From DASXHY01 sp035552155 (lineage in GTDB: Bacteria; Verrucomicrobiota; Verrucomicrobiia; Limisphaerales; DASXHY01): DNA of 64,000 bases. Shown piece after piece: positions 16,609 to 25,320 of the stretch (its first letter is position 1; the number at the start of each line of letters is the position of its first letter). The stretch covers positions 310,001 through 374,000 of the forward strand of contig DASZLX010000050.1 of the NCBI GenBank assembly GCA_035552155.1, given 5' to 3'. The position numbers and the translations under genes are program-made. A model generated the notes under the pieces. The model searched no databases and was not told the DNA's origin. It saw only the letters and a list, made by a program, of their open reading frames with translations.

Positions 16609-16644
16609 TTAACCTCCCATCGCCAGAAAGCGTACGTCAGCCAT
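16609..16644 (-). CDS. Candidate leader peptide MADVRFLAMGG
   Basis: An ATG at 16644 opens an 11-codon frame ending in TAA at 16609, 24 nt before the terminator stem. Its final codons overlap the segment that can pair with the terminator. No strong ribosome-binding site is visible upstream. The peptide itself has no run of one amino acid, so sensing of an antibiotic or general translation speed is more likely than sensing of a charged tRNA. Translation is inferred. Confidence 0.4.
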   Translation of the reverse strand: MADVRFLAMGG

Positions 16645-16900
16645 GTGCAGCCACGGGGCGTGCGACGGCATTCGGTTCGTCTTGACGATGACAGGTTTCA
16701 TTAATTACCGCCGCACTCTACTCCGCCGCACCTTGGAATCAATAAATTTTTGGATTCCATCCAGATTCGGTCGGGTTCCCAAACGTCTTTACTCTCCAGC
16801 CAGAATGAGACAAGTTGGCGCGAATTGTTTGAACGGATGATGCCATAAAAGTTACAAATAGGCACAGATGAAGCATTGACAGTTACCCGCATCCGATTGC
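16645..16900. other. Intergenic stretch between exporter leader and kinase gene
   Basis: I see no gene here. It should hold the promoters of both divergent genes. A weak hairpin (GGAATC/GATTCC near 16735-16760) and a CACAGATGAA motif near 16863 are the only features noted. TTGACA occurs at 16876 but without a good -10 box. Confidence 0.4.
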
Positions 16901-18187
16901 ATGGCAACGAAATCCAGTTTTCTCGATAAAGTCCTGGGTCGCATTGGCCGGTTGGACACGGAAGGTTTGCAAACCGTGGTCCAGAGGCTCGCGCGCGAGC
17001 GGAGCTTTCTGGAAACGCTGTTCAACACCATCGAAGACGGCGTCCTCGTGGTGGATGAGCATGGCGAGATTATTTATTTTAACCAGGCGGTCACGCAATT
17101 GATCGGGTTGCAGCCGAGCGTCGAAGGGCATTTGATCACCGATTTTCTGCCGGAACTGGATTGGAAAAAAATTTCACGACTCGACAATGCCGGCGGACAG
17201 CGGGTCGTGCGGCACGAGTTCGAGGTGCATTATCCGCGCGCGCGCTTTTTGCGGCTTTACGCGGCGCCGCTGGATGGCGAGGCCACGGGGAGCTCGGGCG
17301 TGGCGCTGATTTTGCACGATGCGACCGAGGCCCGACAAAAAACTTTTGAAGCCATCGAAAGCGAGCGCATCCAGGCGCTCACATTGCTGGCCGCGAGTGT
17401 GGCGCACGAAATTGGCAATCCGCTGAACGCGTTGCACATTCATTTGCAATTGATGGAGCGGGAATTGAAGAAACTGACGAGTGACGAGGCGCCTGCGCCT
17501 CGCTCTGGCGCGCCGCAGTGGCGGGTGGCGGGTGGCGAGAAAAGCCGGCTGAAGGCGCGCGCGCCAGCCGGCATTAGCGAGAATCGTTTGGACGACTCGG
17601 CGCAAAAGCTGGAGCAATACCTGGCGGTGGCCAAGGGCGAAATCCACCGGCTGGATTACATCGTCACTCAATTCCTCCACGCGCTCCGTCCCACGCCGCC
17701 GCAATTGAAACCAGCTTCATTAAATGAAGTCGTGGAAAAAACACTGGAATTGTTGCGGCCGGAATTGAGCAATCGTGGGCTGACGATTAAAACGAAACTC
17801 GAGCCGCATTTGCCGCTGGCGCCGCTGGATACCACGCAGATGCAACAGGTGCTGGTCAATCTCGTCAAAAATGCGATGCAGGCGATGACCAAGGGTGGAA
17901 CGCTGACGTTGCGCACGAGTGAAGGTTCCGAAGGCGTTTGGATGAGCGTGGCGGATACCGGCGGCGGAATTCCGCAGGAGCAGATTAACCGGATTTTTGA
18001 GCCGTTTTTCACCACCAAGAAAAAAGGCAGTGGCTTGGGGCTGATGATTGTGCAACGCATTGTCCGCGCGCACGGTGGGCGGATCGAACTGGAAAGCGAT
18101 GTGGGGCGAGGCACGATTTTCCGCGTCTGGCTGCCGTTGCACGAGCGCAAGCCGCGTTTGCTCGAGGCGGGAGCACCTAACATTTAA
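16901..18187 (+). CDS. PAS-domain sensor histidine kinase, NtrB-like
   Basis: A 428-residue soluble kinase. A PAS domain (about residues 35-145) contains LFNTIEDGVLVVDEHGEIIYFN and LILHDATEAR. The HisKA helix follows with phosphoacceptor H169 in SVAHEIGNPLNALHIHLQL, then the second helix KLEQYLAVAKGEIHRLDYI. The two helices are separated by a roughly 40-residue insert (about 193-232) rich in A, R, G and P. The ATPase domain shows QVLVNLVKNAMQAM, DTGGGIPQEQINRIFEPFF and GSGLGLMIVQRI. No membrane segments. It pairs with the NtrC-type regulator 225 bp downstream. Confidence 0.92.
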   Translation: MATKSSFLDKVLGRIGRLDTEGLQTVVQRLARERSFLETLFNTIEDGVLVVDEHGEIIYFNQAVTQLIGLQPSVEGHLITDFLPELDWKKISRLDNAGGQRVVRHEFEVHYPRARFLRLYAAPLDGEATGSSGVALILHDATEARQKTFEAIESERIQALTLLAASVAHEIGNPLNALHIHLQLMERELKKLTSDEAPAPRSGAPQWRVAGGEKSRLKARAPAGISENRLDDSAQKLEQYLAVAKGEIHRLDYIVTQFLHALRPTPPQLKPASLNEVVEKTLELLRPELSNRGLTIKTKLEPHLPLAPLDTTQMQQVLVNLVKNAMQAMTKGGTLTLRTSEGSEGVWMSVADTGGGIPQEQINRIFEPFFTTKKKGSGLGLMIVQRIVRAHGGRIELESDVGRGTIFRVWLPLHERKPRLLEAGAPNI

Positions 18188-18396
18188 CGCCAAGGCGCGA
18201 AGATGCAGAGGCGCGAAGGAATGAAGGCTGAAAAACCGGGTGAAAGGCTTCACGAGCACCTCCTCACCCAGCCCTCTCCGCCACGAAATGGAGGAGAGGG
18301 GGTTAACGCGGGCATTAGGTTGCGCCCGTTCCAGAGACACGTCCCTTTTGTAAGTGACTTTAATTTGCGTCTCTGCATCTTTGCGCTTTTGCGTTA
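18185..18396. mobile_element. 212-bp MITE-like element between kinase and regulator genes
   Basis: Its 30-bp ends at 18185-18214 and 18367-18396 are inverted copies with about five mismatches (TAACGCCAAGGCGCGAAGAT against TAACGCAAAAGCGCAAAGAT at the start). The TAA stop codon of the kinase is the first triplet of the left end. Inside, 18256-18312 holds a CCCTCTCCGCCA/TGGAGGAGAGGG palindrome that recurs at 60160-60215. No coding capacity. The element interrupts what should be a kinase-regulator operon. Confidence 0.7.
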
Positions 18397-18411
18397 GAAT
18401 CGAATTTTACC

Positions 18412-19779
18412 GTGGCCGAACAAGCGACATTATTAATCGTTGACGACGAGAAGACGACGCGCGAGGGATTGCGCGCGGCGTTGGAGGATCGTTATGACGT
18501 TTATCTGGCGGAGGACGCGAAGGCGGCGGCGAGCCTGCTCGAACAGGAACATTTCGACGTGTTGCTCACCGACTTCCGGCTGCCGAATGAGGACGGGATG
18601 AAATTGATCGCGCGGGCGAAGTCGCTGCCGAAACCTCCGGTGTGCATTTTGATGACCGCCTACGGCTCGGAGGAAGTGGCCGTGGAGGCGATGAAGCGCG
18701 GCGCAGATGATTACATCGCGAAAGGGCGGCTGCAAATTGACGAATTGGAAATGCGCATTGCGCGCGCTCTGCGCCAACAAAACCTCGAAGTGGAAAATGT
18801 TTCCCTGCGCCAGCAACTGGACTCGAAGTTCGGCCTCGAAAACATCATCGGTGAATCGCCGGCGATGCAGGAGGTGCTCGACGTGGTCAAGCAGGTGGCG
18901 CCGGCGCGCACCACGGTTTTGCTGCTGGGTGAGAGCGGCACAGGAAAGGAATTGATCGCCAAGGCCATTCACCAACTCAGCCCGCGTGCGAAGCAACCGA
19001 TGGTAAGCGTGCATTGCGCGGCGCTATCGCCCACCTTATTGGAGAGCGAATTGTTCGGTCACGAGAAAGGCGCGTTCACCGGCGCGCACGAGCGGCGCGT
19101 GGGAAGAATTGAGCAGGCGCAGGGCGGGACATTGTTCCTGGATGAAATCGGCGAAATCGACGCCACCCTCCAGGTCAAGCTCCTGCGATTCCTGGGCGAG
19201 CGCACATTTGAGCGCGTCGGCTCGAACAAGACGCTGGTGGCTGACGTACGGCTGGTGGCCGCCACGAATAAAAACCTCGAAGAGTTGGTGAAGGCGGGGA
19301 CTTTTCGCGAAGATCTGTTTTTCCGGCTGAAGGTGGTGGAAATCATCCTGCCGCCTCTGCGGGCGCGCATGGGCGATGTGCCCTTGCTGGCGCAAAGTTT
19401 TCTGCGCGAATTTGCGAAGGAGAATAACAAGCCCGTAAATGAATTTACCGCTGATGCGCTGGAGACGCTAATGGCCTACCATTGGCCCGGCAACGTGCGC
19501 GAACTGCGGACGGCGATTGAACACGCAGTAGTGTTGTGCCGGGGCGAAAAAATTTCCGCGCGCGATCTGCCGGCTTCGGTGCGCGGCGGCGCGGCGGCGG
19601 CCGACCCGCAACGCGCGCTGGCGCGAAATGATTTGACGGTCACGGAAGCGGAGAAGCAGTTGATTATTCGCGCGCTGAAGGAGACCCGGGGGAACCGGAC
19701 GCTGGCGGCGAAGAAAATCGGCATGAGCCGGCGCACGCTTCATCGCAAGTTACACATATATGGGCTAGGGGATTATTGA
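18412..19779 (+). CDS. Sigma-54-dependent response regulator, NtrC family
   Basis: A 455-residue transcription activator. The receiver domain has D11, D12, the phosphoacceptor D54 in LLTDFRLPNEDG and a lysine in DDYIAKGRL. The AAA+ domain carries Walker A GESGTGKELIAKAIH near 173, the sigma-54 contact loop GAFTGA near 220, Walker B TLFLDEIGEID and the arginine-rich sensor FREDLFFRL. The Fis-type helix-turn-helix at the C-terminus reads GNRTLAAKKIGMSRRTLHRKL. It starts at a GTG. All activation motifs are intact. It is likely phosphorylated by the preceding kinase. Its targets are unknown; the adjacent polysaccharide genes are candidates. Confidence 0.94.
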   Translation: MAEQATLLIVDDEKTTREGLRAALEDRYDVYLAEDAKAAASLLEQEHFDVLLTDFRLPNEDGMKLIARAKSLPKPPVCILMTAYGSEEVAVEAMKRGADDYIAKGRLQIDELEMRIARALRQQNLEVENVSLRQQLDSKFGLENIIGESPAMQEVLDVVKQVAPARTTVLLLGESGTGKELIAKAIHQLSPRAKQPMVSVHCAALSPTLLESELFGHEKGAFTGAHERRVGRIEQAQGGTLFLDEIGEIDATLQVKLLRFLGERTFERVGSNKTLVADVRLVAATNKNLEELVKAGTFREDLFFRLKVVEIILPPLRARMGDVPLLAQSFLREFAKENNKPVNEFTADALETLMAYHWPGNVRELRTAIEHAVVLCRGEKISARDLPASVRGGAAAADPQRALARNDLTVTEAEKQLIIRALKETRGNRTLAAKKIGMSRRTLHRKLHIYGLGDY

Positions 19780-19780
19780 T

Positions 19781-21616
19781 ATGCAGTCACAGAACCTGTT
19801 GCAGGATTTCATTCATAAGCTGGAAGTGGGGCTGGGACGGCGCTTCGTCCGGTATTTGGCTTTCGGATTGGTTGTGTCGGTGCTATTGATCCGTTACGAC
19901 GTCCATTGCTATCACAATATGGCCACTCCGTCGGCCATGGACGCGGCGCAACTGGCGCGCAATATCTCGGAAGGCCGCGGTTATACCACGCAGTTCATCC
20001 GCCCGTTGAGCATCTATCTCGTGAAAGGGAAAACTCACGACGCACCGGACAAGGATCCAGCGCGGCTCAATTCCGGCCATCCCGATATCGCCAATCCGCC
20101 GGTTTATCCCTTTGTGTTAGCCGGACTGATGAAAGTGCTGCCGTTTCATTTTGACGCCGGCTTGAAAGGCGTGTTCTGGAGCGACCCTGATCCAAAAATT
20201 CCGGGCGGACGGAGAGGCACGCGCTATCAGCCGGATTTTCTTATCGCCCTGTTCAATCAATTTCTCATGCTGGTGTTGCTCGTGCTCGTGTTTTTCTGGG
20301 CGCGGCGATTGTACGATTTCGCGGTGGCGCGGTTATCCGTCGTGCTGTTGCTCGGCGCTGAAATTCTATGGCGTTTCAGTGTTTCCGGACTATCCACCAT
20401 GCTTTTGCTGGTGATTTTCATGGCGCTGATTTGGTGCCTGACTTTATGGGAAAGTGAAGTGCGCGAACCGAAATGGGGATTGAAAAGCCTGGTATTCCTG
20501 AGCCTGATGGCGGGTGTCCTGGCCGGTCTGGGCGCGCTGACCCGTTATGCATTCGCGGGGATGATTATCCCGGTGGCGATTTTTATTGCGGTTTTTGGCG
20601 GGCCGCGCCGGTTGCTTTGTTGCGCCCTGACCCTGGCAGCGTTTGCCGTCGTGGTTGGCCCGTGGATTGCCCGCAATTACGCCGTGAGCGGGACACCGTT
20701 GGGAACCGCGGGCTATGGCGTCGTCGAGTGGTTTCTGCCGGGCTTCCGGTTGCAACGCTCCCTGCAACCGGACCTGCCGCATTACCCGCTCATTTTGTAT
20801 CTGCGAAAACTCGGCCTCAACCTGATTCCGGTTCTGCAAGAGGACCTATTCAAAATGACCGGTGGCTGGGTCAGCGCTTTTTTCCTGGTGGGCTTGATGG
20901 TGGGCTTTCGCAACGTCGGCTTGCGCCGGATGCGCTATTTTGTGGTGGGCAGCCTGGTGACACTGGCGATTTCGGAAGCACTGGCGCGGACGCAACTGAC
21001 CAATGAGACGCCGGAAGTGAATTCCGAAAATCTCCTCGTGCTGCTGGCTCCCGTGATCGTGGTTTACGGCGTGGGGCTGTTTTACGTGCTGCTGGACGGA
21101 ATGAAAGTCTCATTCTACCAATTGCGCTATGTCGCGACCGGGGTATTCATCGCTTTGCTCGTGCTGCCGATGTTTTTCAGCCTGGCGATGGCCTCAAGCG
21201 GCCCGCTGGCTTATCCGCCGTACCGGCCGGACATCATCCAGCGCAGCGCGCATTTCATGAAAGAGGACGAGCTGATGATGAGCGATATACCGTGGGCGGT
21301 GGCGTGGTATGGACAAAGGCAATGTGTTTGGACGACATTGAATGCGACCGCGGATCCGAAGAATCCGGTGGAATGGCAGGAAAGTTTTTTTGCGATCAAC
21401 GACGCGCTGAAGCCGATCCACGCGGTGTATTTCACGCCCCGTTCTCTGGACGCGCATTTACAATCGGAGTTGATGCGTGGCGGTTCATTGAGTTGGGGAC
21501 AGTTTATCCTGCACGTACTGATCAGGAGCGAGATTCCGGACGGTTTTCCTTTGAGGAAAACGCCTCCCGGCTATTTGCCCGAGCAGGTGTTGCTCTGCGA
21601 TTGGACGCGCTGGTGA
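19781..21616 (+). CDS. Multi-pass membrane protein, GT39-like
   Basis: A 611-residue integral membrane protein with about ten to eleven hydrophobic helices and a soluble C-terminal part. The early loop (MDAAQLARNISEGRGYTTQF), with an acidic residue followed by ARNI..GRGYTT, resembles the first catalytic loop of ArnT/PMT-type (GT39/GT83) lipid-linked-sugar glycosyltransferases. The NPPVYPFVLAGL segment is also typical of that superfamily. It starts 1 bp after the NtrC-type gene stop, so it may be co-transcribed with the two-component pair. The donor and acceptor are unknown. Confidence 0.65.
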   Translation: MQSQNLLQDFIHKLEVGLGRRFVRYLAFGLVVSVLLIRYDVHCYHNMATPSAMDAAQLARNISEGRGYTTQFIRPLSIYLVKGKTHDAPDKDPARLNSGHPDIANPPVYPFVLAGLMKVLPFHFDAGLKGVFWSDPDPKIPGGRRGTRYQPDFLIALFNQFLMLVLLVLVFFWARRLYDFAVARLSVVLLLGAEILWRFSVSGLSTMLLLVIFMALIWCLTLWESEVREPKWGLKSLVFLSLMAGVLAGLGALTRYAFAGMIIPVAIFIAVFGGPRRLLCCALTLAAFAVVVGPWIARNYAVSGTPLGTAGYGVVEWFLPGFRLQRSLQPDLPHYPLILYLRKLGLNLIPVLQEDLFKMTGGWVSAFFLVGLMVGFRNVGLRRMRYFVVGSLVTLAISEALARTQLTNETPEVNSENLLVLLAPVIVVYGVGLFYVLLDGMKVSFYQLRYVATGVFIALLVLPMFFSLAMASSGPLAYPPYRPDIIQRSAHFMKEDELMMSDIPWAVAWYGQRQCVWTTLNATADPKNPVEWQESFFAINDALKPIHAVYFTPRSLDAHLQSELMRGGSLSWGQFILHVLIRSEIPDGFPLRKTPPGYLPEQVLLCDWTRW

Positions 21617-21658
21617 GGCGTGGAATTCTCCAGCTCAACCCGAGCATTCAAATTTGTT

Positions 21659-23173
21659 TTACCATTCGGCAAGTTCGGTGCCGGGCATTTGCTCCACTTC
21701 GGCGAGGTATCGGCGCGTGGCGGCAGGAAGCGCTTTCCAGATTTTGATCGAAATCACCAGGCCGATGATGGCAAAGGGGACCAGAAATAGTGGCCACCAT
21801 TGCCAATTCCGCGTGGTGATCACTCCGAGACAAAGCGATTGGAGTCCGCTTCCGAGGTAGGCGAAGCCGTCCACGATACCCGAGCAGGTGGCGGTGGCCT
21901 TGCGTCCGCCGAAATCCGTGGCGGCCGTGCCCGACATCAGTGAGGTAATCCCAATGGATGCCATAACGATGAACACCGCGGCCCAGCCAACCATTATGGG
22001 GGCGGAGAACAAAACGGTGGCCATCACTATGGCAAGAATCAAAACAAACCCGCAGAGCAGCGCGGCGGGCGGCCCTCGCCGGGACTGGAAGAATTTGTCG
22101 GAAACGATTCCCCCGGCGAAACCGCCCACGACGCCAAACAGGCAGAGCAATAATCCCCAGTGGTCGAGGAAAAATGCCGACGCAACAGGGCTTATTTCCT
22201 TTCCAAACGAGCGATACCACTCGGTCATGCTGTAGCGAAAGACGCCGGAAGTCAGTTCCACGACGGCAATGAGAAGCATCAGGCGGCTGGCGAAGATTTT
22301 CTTCAAGAGGTCGAGCACGGAAAACTCGACGTGCATCTGGCCGGACGAGGCATCGCAGGTATCCAGATGGGGGAAACCGGCTTCTTCCGGCGTGTCTTTG
22401 ATAAGCCAGATATCGAGCAGCACCCACACGATGAGAATGGCGGCCGGAATAAAAAAGACCGCCCAGGTGGCATCGATGCGCGAGCCAGCCGGCACGAATA
22501 ATTTTCGCAACAATTCCTGCAGCCAACCCGCTGAGCCGGCGTTGGCGCGAGTCATATTGACGATGGAGGCGCCCCAATCGAACGCGAAATAAACGCCGAA
22601 CGAAATGAGGGTTCCAAAAATCGCGCCGAAGATGCCGCGTTCACGGACGTGGAACCAGTAGGCCTTGACCTTGATAATAGACATCGCGCCGTAGCTTTGA
22701 AAATACATGTTGGCTGCGTAGAGCAGGGAAAAAGACAGGGCCAGATTGACCTTGAGATGTTTGACGGTAATTAAATAAGTCAGCACTCCCAGTGCGATAT
22801 TGGCCAGGGAGGCGCCGAGCGCCGCGACGATGATTCCGCGTTTGCCTCCGAGTTTTTTATCGATGAGCGGGCCATTGACGAGGAAAGAGAGCGCGTAAAC
22901 CCAGGTTCCGACGCCGAAGATGATTCCGAGGTCTTGCTTGGACATCAGCGTTCCCAAAGCGTCCTTGGACACAATGAGGTTGTAGCGGCCCATGCAGAGG
23001 AACGCGTAGGTCATCCCCAGGGGAAACCAGTTGATGAAACGTCGCATCATGAACCAGCGGCCGTGGCGGAGGGGATTGTTGTAGAAGTAAAGTCCGATAA
23101 TGACGGCCAGGCAAATGCCGACCAGAACCAGCGGGCCTTGCGGCGAGTCAATAAACTTCAAAATGCTCGACAT
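21659..23173 (-). CDS. MFS transporter, organophosphate:phosphate antiporter type
   Basis: A 504-residue transporter with about twelve membrane helices. The arrangement FINWFPLGMTYAFLCMGRYNL near the N-terminus and LVNGPLIDKKLGGKRGI (motif A-like) resemble the OPA family (GlpT, UhpT, UhpC). The second half has GGIVSDKFFQSRRGPPAALL and SGTAATDFGGRKATATCSGI, also typical of GlpT-like proteins. A role in uptake of a phosphorylated sugar or glycerol phosphate, or as a sensor like UhpC, is possible but unproven. It is convergent with the preceding membrane-protein gene and has no operon partner. Confidence 0.8.
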   Translation of the reverse strand: MSSILKFIDSPQGPLVLVGICLAVIIGLYFYNNPLRHGRWFMMRRFINWFPLGMTYAFLCMGRYNLIVSKDALGTLMSKQDLGIIFGVGTWVYALSFLVNGPLIDKKLGGKRGIIVAALGASLANIALGVLTYLITVKHLKVNLALSFSLLYAANMYFQSYGAMSIIKVKAYWFHVRERGIFGAIFGTLISFGVYFAFDWGASIVNMTRANAGSAGWLQELLRKLFVPAGSRIDATWAVFFIPAAILIVWVLLDIWLIKDTPEEAGFPHLDTCDASSGQMHVEFSVLDLLKKIFASRLMLLIAVVELTSGVFRYSMTEWYRSFGKEISPVASAFFLDHWGLLLCLFGVVGGFAGGIVSDKFFQSRRGPPAALLCGFVLILAIVMATVLFSAPIMVGWAAVFIVMASIGITSLMSGTAATDFGGRKATATCSGIVDGFAYLGSGLQSLCLGVITTRNWQWWPLFLVPFAIIGLVISIKIWKALPAATRRYLAEVEQMPGTELAEW

Positions 23174-23315
23174 CTATGGTGCTGCGCGGGAAGAACTCTC
23201 GTCTCGCCGGCTGGGCGCCATCAGAGGCTATCTGTCGAAGGACGCAGGTCAAGCTTTCAGCAGTTGCGGCTGAGATGAATGGCTCATTGCGTTGTGAACG
23301 ACCCGGGCTTTTAGG

Positions 23316-25304
23316 TTGACCGTTCTCAATACGACCCACTACTTTGCAACGGACAATTTGAACCATTTGGCCGTGCCGTTTGAAAAACAACCCAATTCCC
23401 GTCCCCGAATCTCGCCGGCCGCACTCTGGGTAATTTTCTGCGCGTTTTGCAATTTCATCGGTTGGACCCTGTCCGTCTTGCATCAACTGAATGCCGTGGG
23501 TTACCTGGTTGCCTTTGGCCTGGGCTTGATCGCGTTGGCGCTTTGGAAAAGAAAAAGCGGGGCTGTGTTCTGTGAGACGCGGGATTTTGCCAGACTGCGG
23601 CGCCGGTTCAGCCGCGCGATTCCGCTGGGGTTTTTCATCGTGGCGGGCCTTGCGATTCTTGGCGGCGTTCTTAATGGGCCCACCAATTACGACGGCCTGG
23701 CTTACCGGACGCCCCGAGTGCTGCACTGGCTCGCCGAGAGCCGGTGGCATTGGATTCATACCGAATTCAACCGCCTTAACACGCGCGGTGCCGCCTACGA
23801 ATGGCTCACCGCGCCGATGTTCGCGCTGCTGCGCACCGACCGGCCGGAGTTCCTGATTACGGCGATTTCTTTTCTGTTGTTGCCGGGAAGGGTGTTCAGC
23901 ATTTGGACGCGGTTGGGGGTGCGTCCGCGCGTGGCGTGGTACTGGATGTGGTTGTTTCCGACCGGGTATTGTTATTTGACGCAGGCCGGCAGCATTGCCA
24001 ACGATTTGTTCGGCGCATTGCTGGCGCTGGCGGCGATTGAATTCGCCTTGCGCGCGCGTGAAAGCCGCCGAATGGGTGACCTGGTGGTGGCGGTGCTTGC
24101 CGCTGGATTGATGACTTCGGGCAAGGCATTCAATTTGTTGCTGCTGCTGCCGTGGGCGGTGGCGGCGGGGCCGGCGCTCTGGCTGCTGCTAAAGCGGCCC
24201 GTGGTTTCGGCGGCCGCCATGCTTGCCGCTGCGAGCGTCTCGCTCATCCCGACCGCGGTGTTGAACTACCAGTATTGCGGGGATTGGACCGGACAGAAAG
24301 CGGAAAACATCGTGATTCTGGGATCCTCCAGTCCGGTATTGCATGTGGAAATCAATTCTATTTTGCTGGTGCTTCATAATTTTGCGCCGCCGGTTTTTCC
24401 ATTTTCGAATTCCTGGGAGCATTTGGTGAAGAAAACGATTCCGCCCGCGTTTTCCCAACGGCTCCTGCAAAACTTTGAGCCTGGGGCTGCCAGGCTTGAA
24501 ATACCTCAAATGCAGATGGAAGAAGGAGCAGGCCTCGGCCTCGGTGTCAGCGCGTTGTTGCTGATAACTTTGATTTATCGATGGCGCTTCCGGGCCAAAC
24601 GCCGCATTTCGGGGAGTACTGTTTTTGCGCGCGCATTCGAAGTGGGATGGCTCGTTCCTTTGTCCGCTGCCGCCGCCTGTGCGGTTTTCATGACGCAATC
24701 CGGATTGGCCTGCCCCGCCCGTTATCTCGCGCCTTTTTATCCTTTATTGTTTGCTCCCCTTCTCGCGGGTGATGGCTCGCTCTTGCAATTGTTGCGCCGG
24801 CGCTGGTGGCGATGCTTGTCGATACTTGTTTTCGCGCTGGCCGCCCTGCTGGTCATTATTTCCCCGGCCCGGCCGCTCTGGCCCGCCGTAACGACCTTGA
24901 AGGCTCTAGGCGCCGATAAATCACCACGGCCATTGGTGAAAAGAGCGTGGATGGTGTATTCCGTTTATGGTGATCGCGCAAATGCGTTTCAGCCCGCGGT
25001 GGCGATTCTGCCGCCAGACGCGTCGCCACTGGGAATAGTGACCTCCGATGACCCGGAAGGGTCCCTTTGGCGTCCGTTCGGGTCGCGGAGCATCAAGCAC
25101 GTGTGCTTTACCGACGGAGCGGATTACCTGCGCCAGCAAAACATCAAATATGTGCTGGTCAGTTCGCTGATTGTTACTCATCAATACCAGATGACTTTGG
25201 ACGATTGGCTGAAAAAATATAATGCCGAGCTCGTTCAAACCGTGACTTTGTCATTGCGCGCCGACAGGGGGCCGGTTCAATGGTGGCTGGTAAAAGCGCG
25301 GTGA
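23316..25304 (+). CDS. Large multi-pass membrane protein, GT39-like
   Basis: A 662-residue membrane protein with about ten to twelve hydrophobic helices. The loop after the second helix (GGVLNGPTNYDGLAYRTPRVLHWLAESRWHW) contains an acidic residue and a YRTPRV.HWL pattern common in verrucomicrobial and planctomycete hypothetical membrane glycosyltransferases. The last 200 residues are mainly soluble. The most upstream plausible start is a TTG at 23316; no ATG lies near, so the start is uncertain. It precedes the GT2 and methyltransferase genes with short gaps and is probably in one operon with them. Confidence 0.65.
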   Translation: MTVLNTTHYFATDNLNHLAVPFEKQPNSRPRISPAALWVIFCAFCNFIGWTLSVLHQLNAVGYLVAFGLGLIALALWKRKSGAVFCETRDFARLRRRFSRAIPLGFFIVAGLAILGGVLNGPTNYDGLAYRTPRVLHWLAESRWHWIHTEFNRLNTRGAAYEWLTAPMFALLRTDRPEFLITAISFLLLPGRVFSIWTRLGVRPRVAWYWMWLFPTGYCYLTQAGSIANDLFGALLALAAIEFALRARESRRMGDLVVAVLAAGLMTSGKAFNLLLLLPWAVAAGPALWLLLKRPVVSAAAMLAAASVSLIPTAVLNYQYCGDWTGQKAENIVILGSSSPVLHVEINSILLVLHNFAPPVFPFSNSWEHLVKKTIPPAFSQRLLQNFEPGAARLEIPQMQMEEGAGLGLGVSALLLITLIYRWRFRAKRRISGSTVFARAFEVGWLVPLSAAAACAVFMTQSGLACPARYLAPFYPLLFAPLLAGDGSLLQLLRRRWWRCLSILVFALAALLVIISPARPLWPAVTTLKALGADKSPRPLVKRAWMVYSVYGDRANAFQPAVAILPPDASPLGIVTSDDPEGSLWRPFGSRSIKHVCFTDGADYLRQQNIKYVLVSSLIVTHQYQMTLDDWLKKYNAELVQTVTLSLRADRGPVQWWLVKAR

Positions 25305-25320
25305 CAGATCAAACTCCAAC

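Larger units (their letters stand above)
16521..16644 (-). promoter_or_regulatory. Attenuator-like leader of the EamA exporter gene
   Basis: The minus-strand leader carries, in order, an 11-codon ORF, a terminator hairpin and a second hairpin (arms TTGCCCGC at 16525-16532 and GCGGGCAA at 16544-16551) just before the start codon. The last codons of the short ORF include GGCGATGGG (16616-16624 on the plus strand as its complement), which is perfectly complementary over 9 nt to CCCATCGCC in the 5' arm of the terminator (16575-16583). The two pairings exclude each other. This is the geometry of ribosome-dependent transcription attenuation. Confidence 0.6.
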
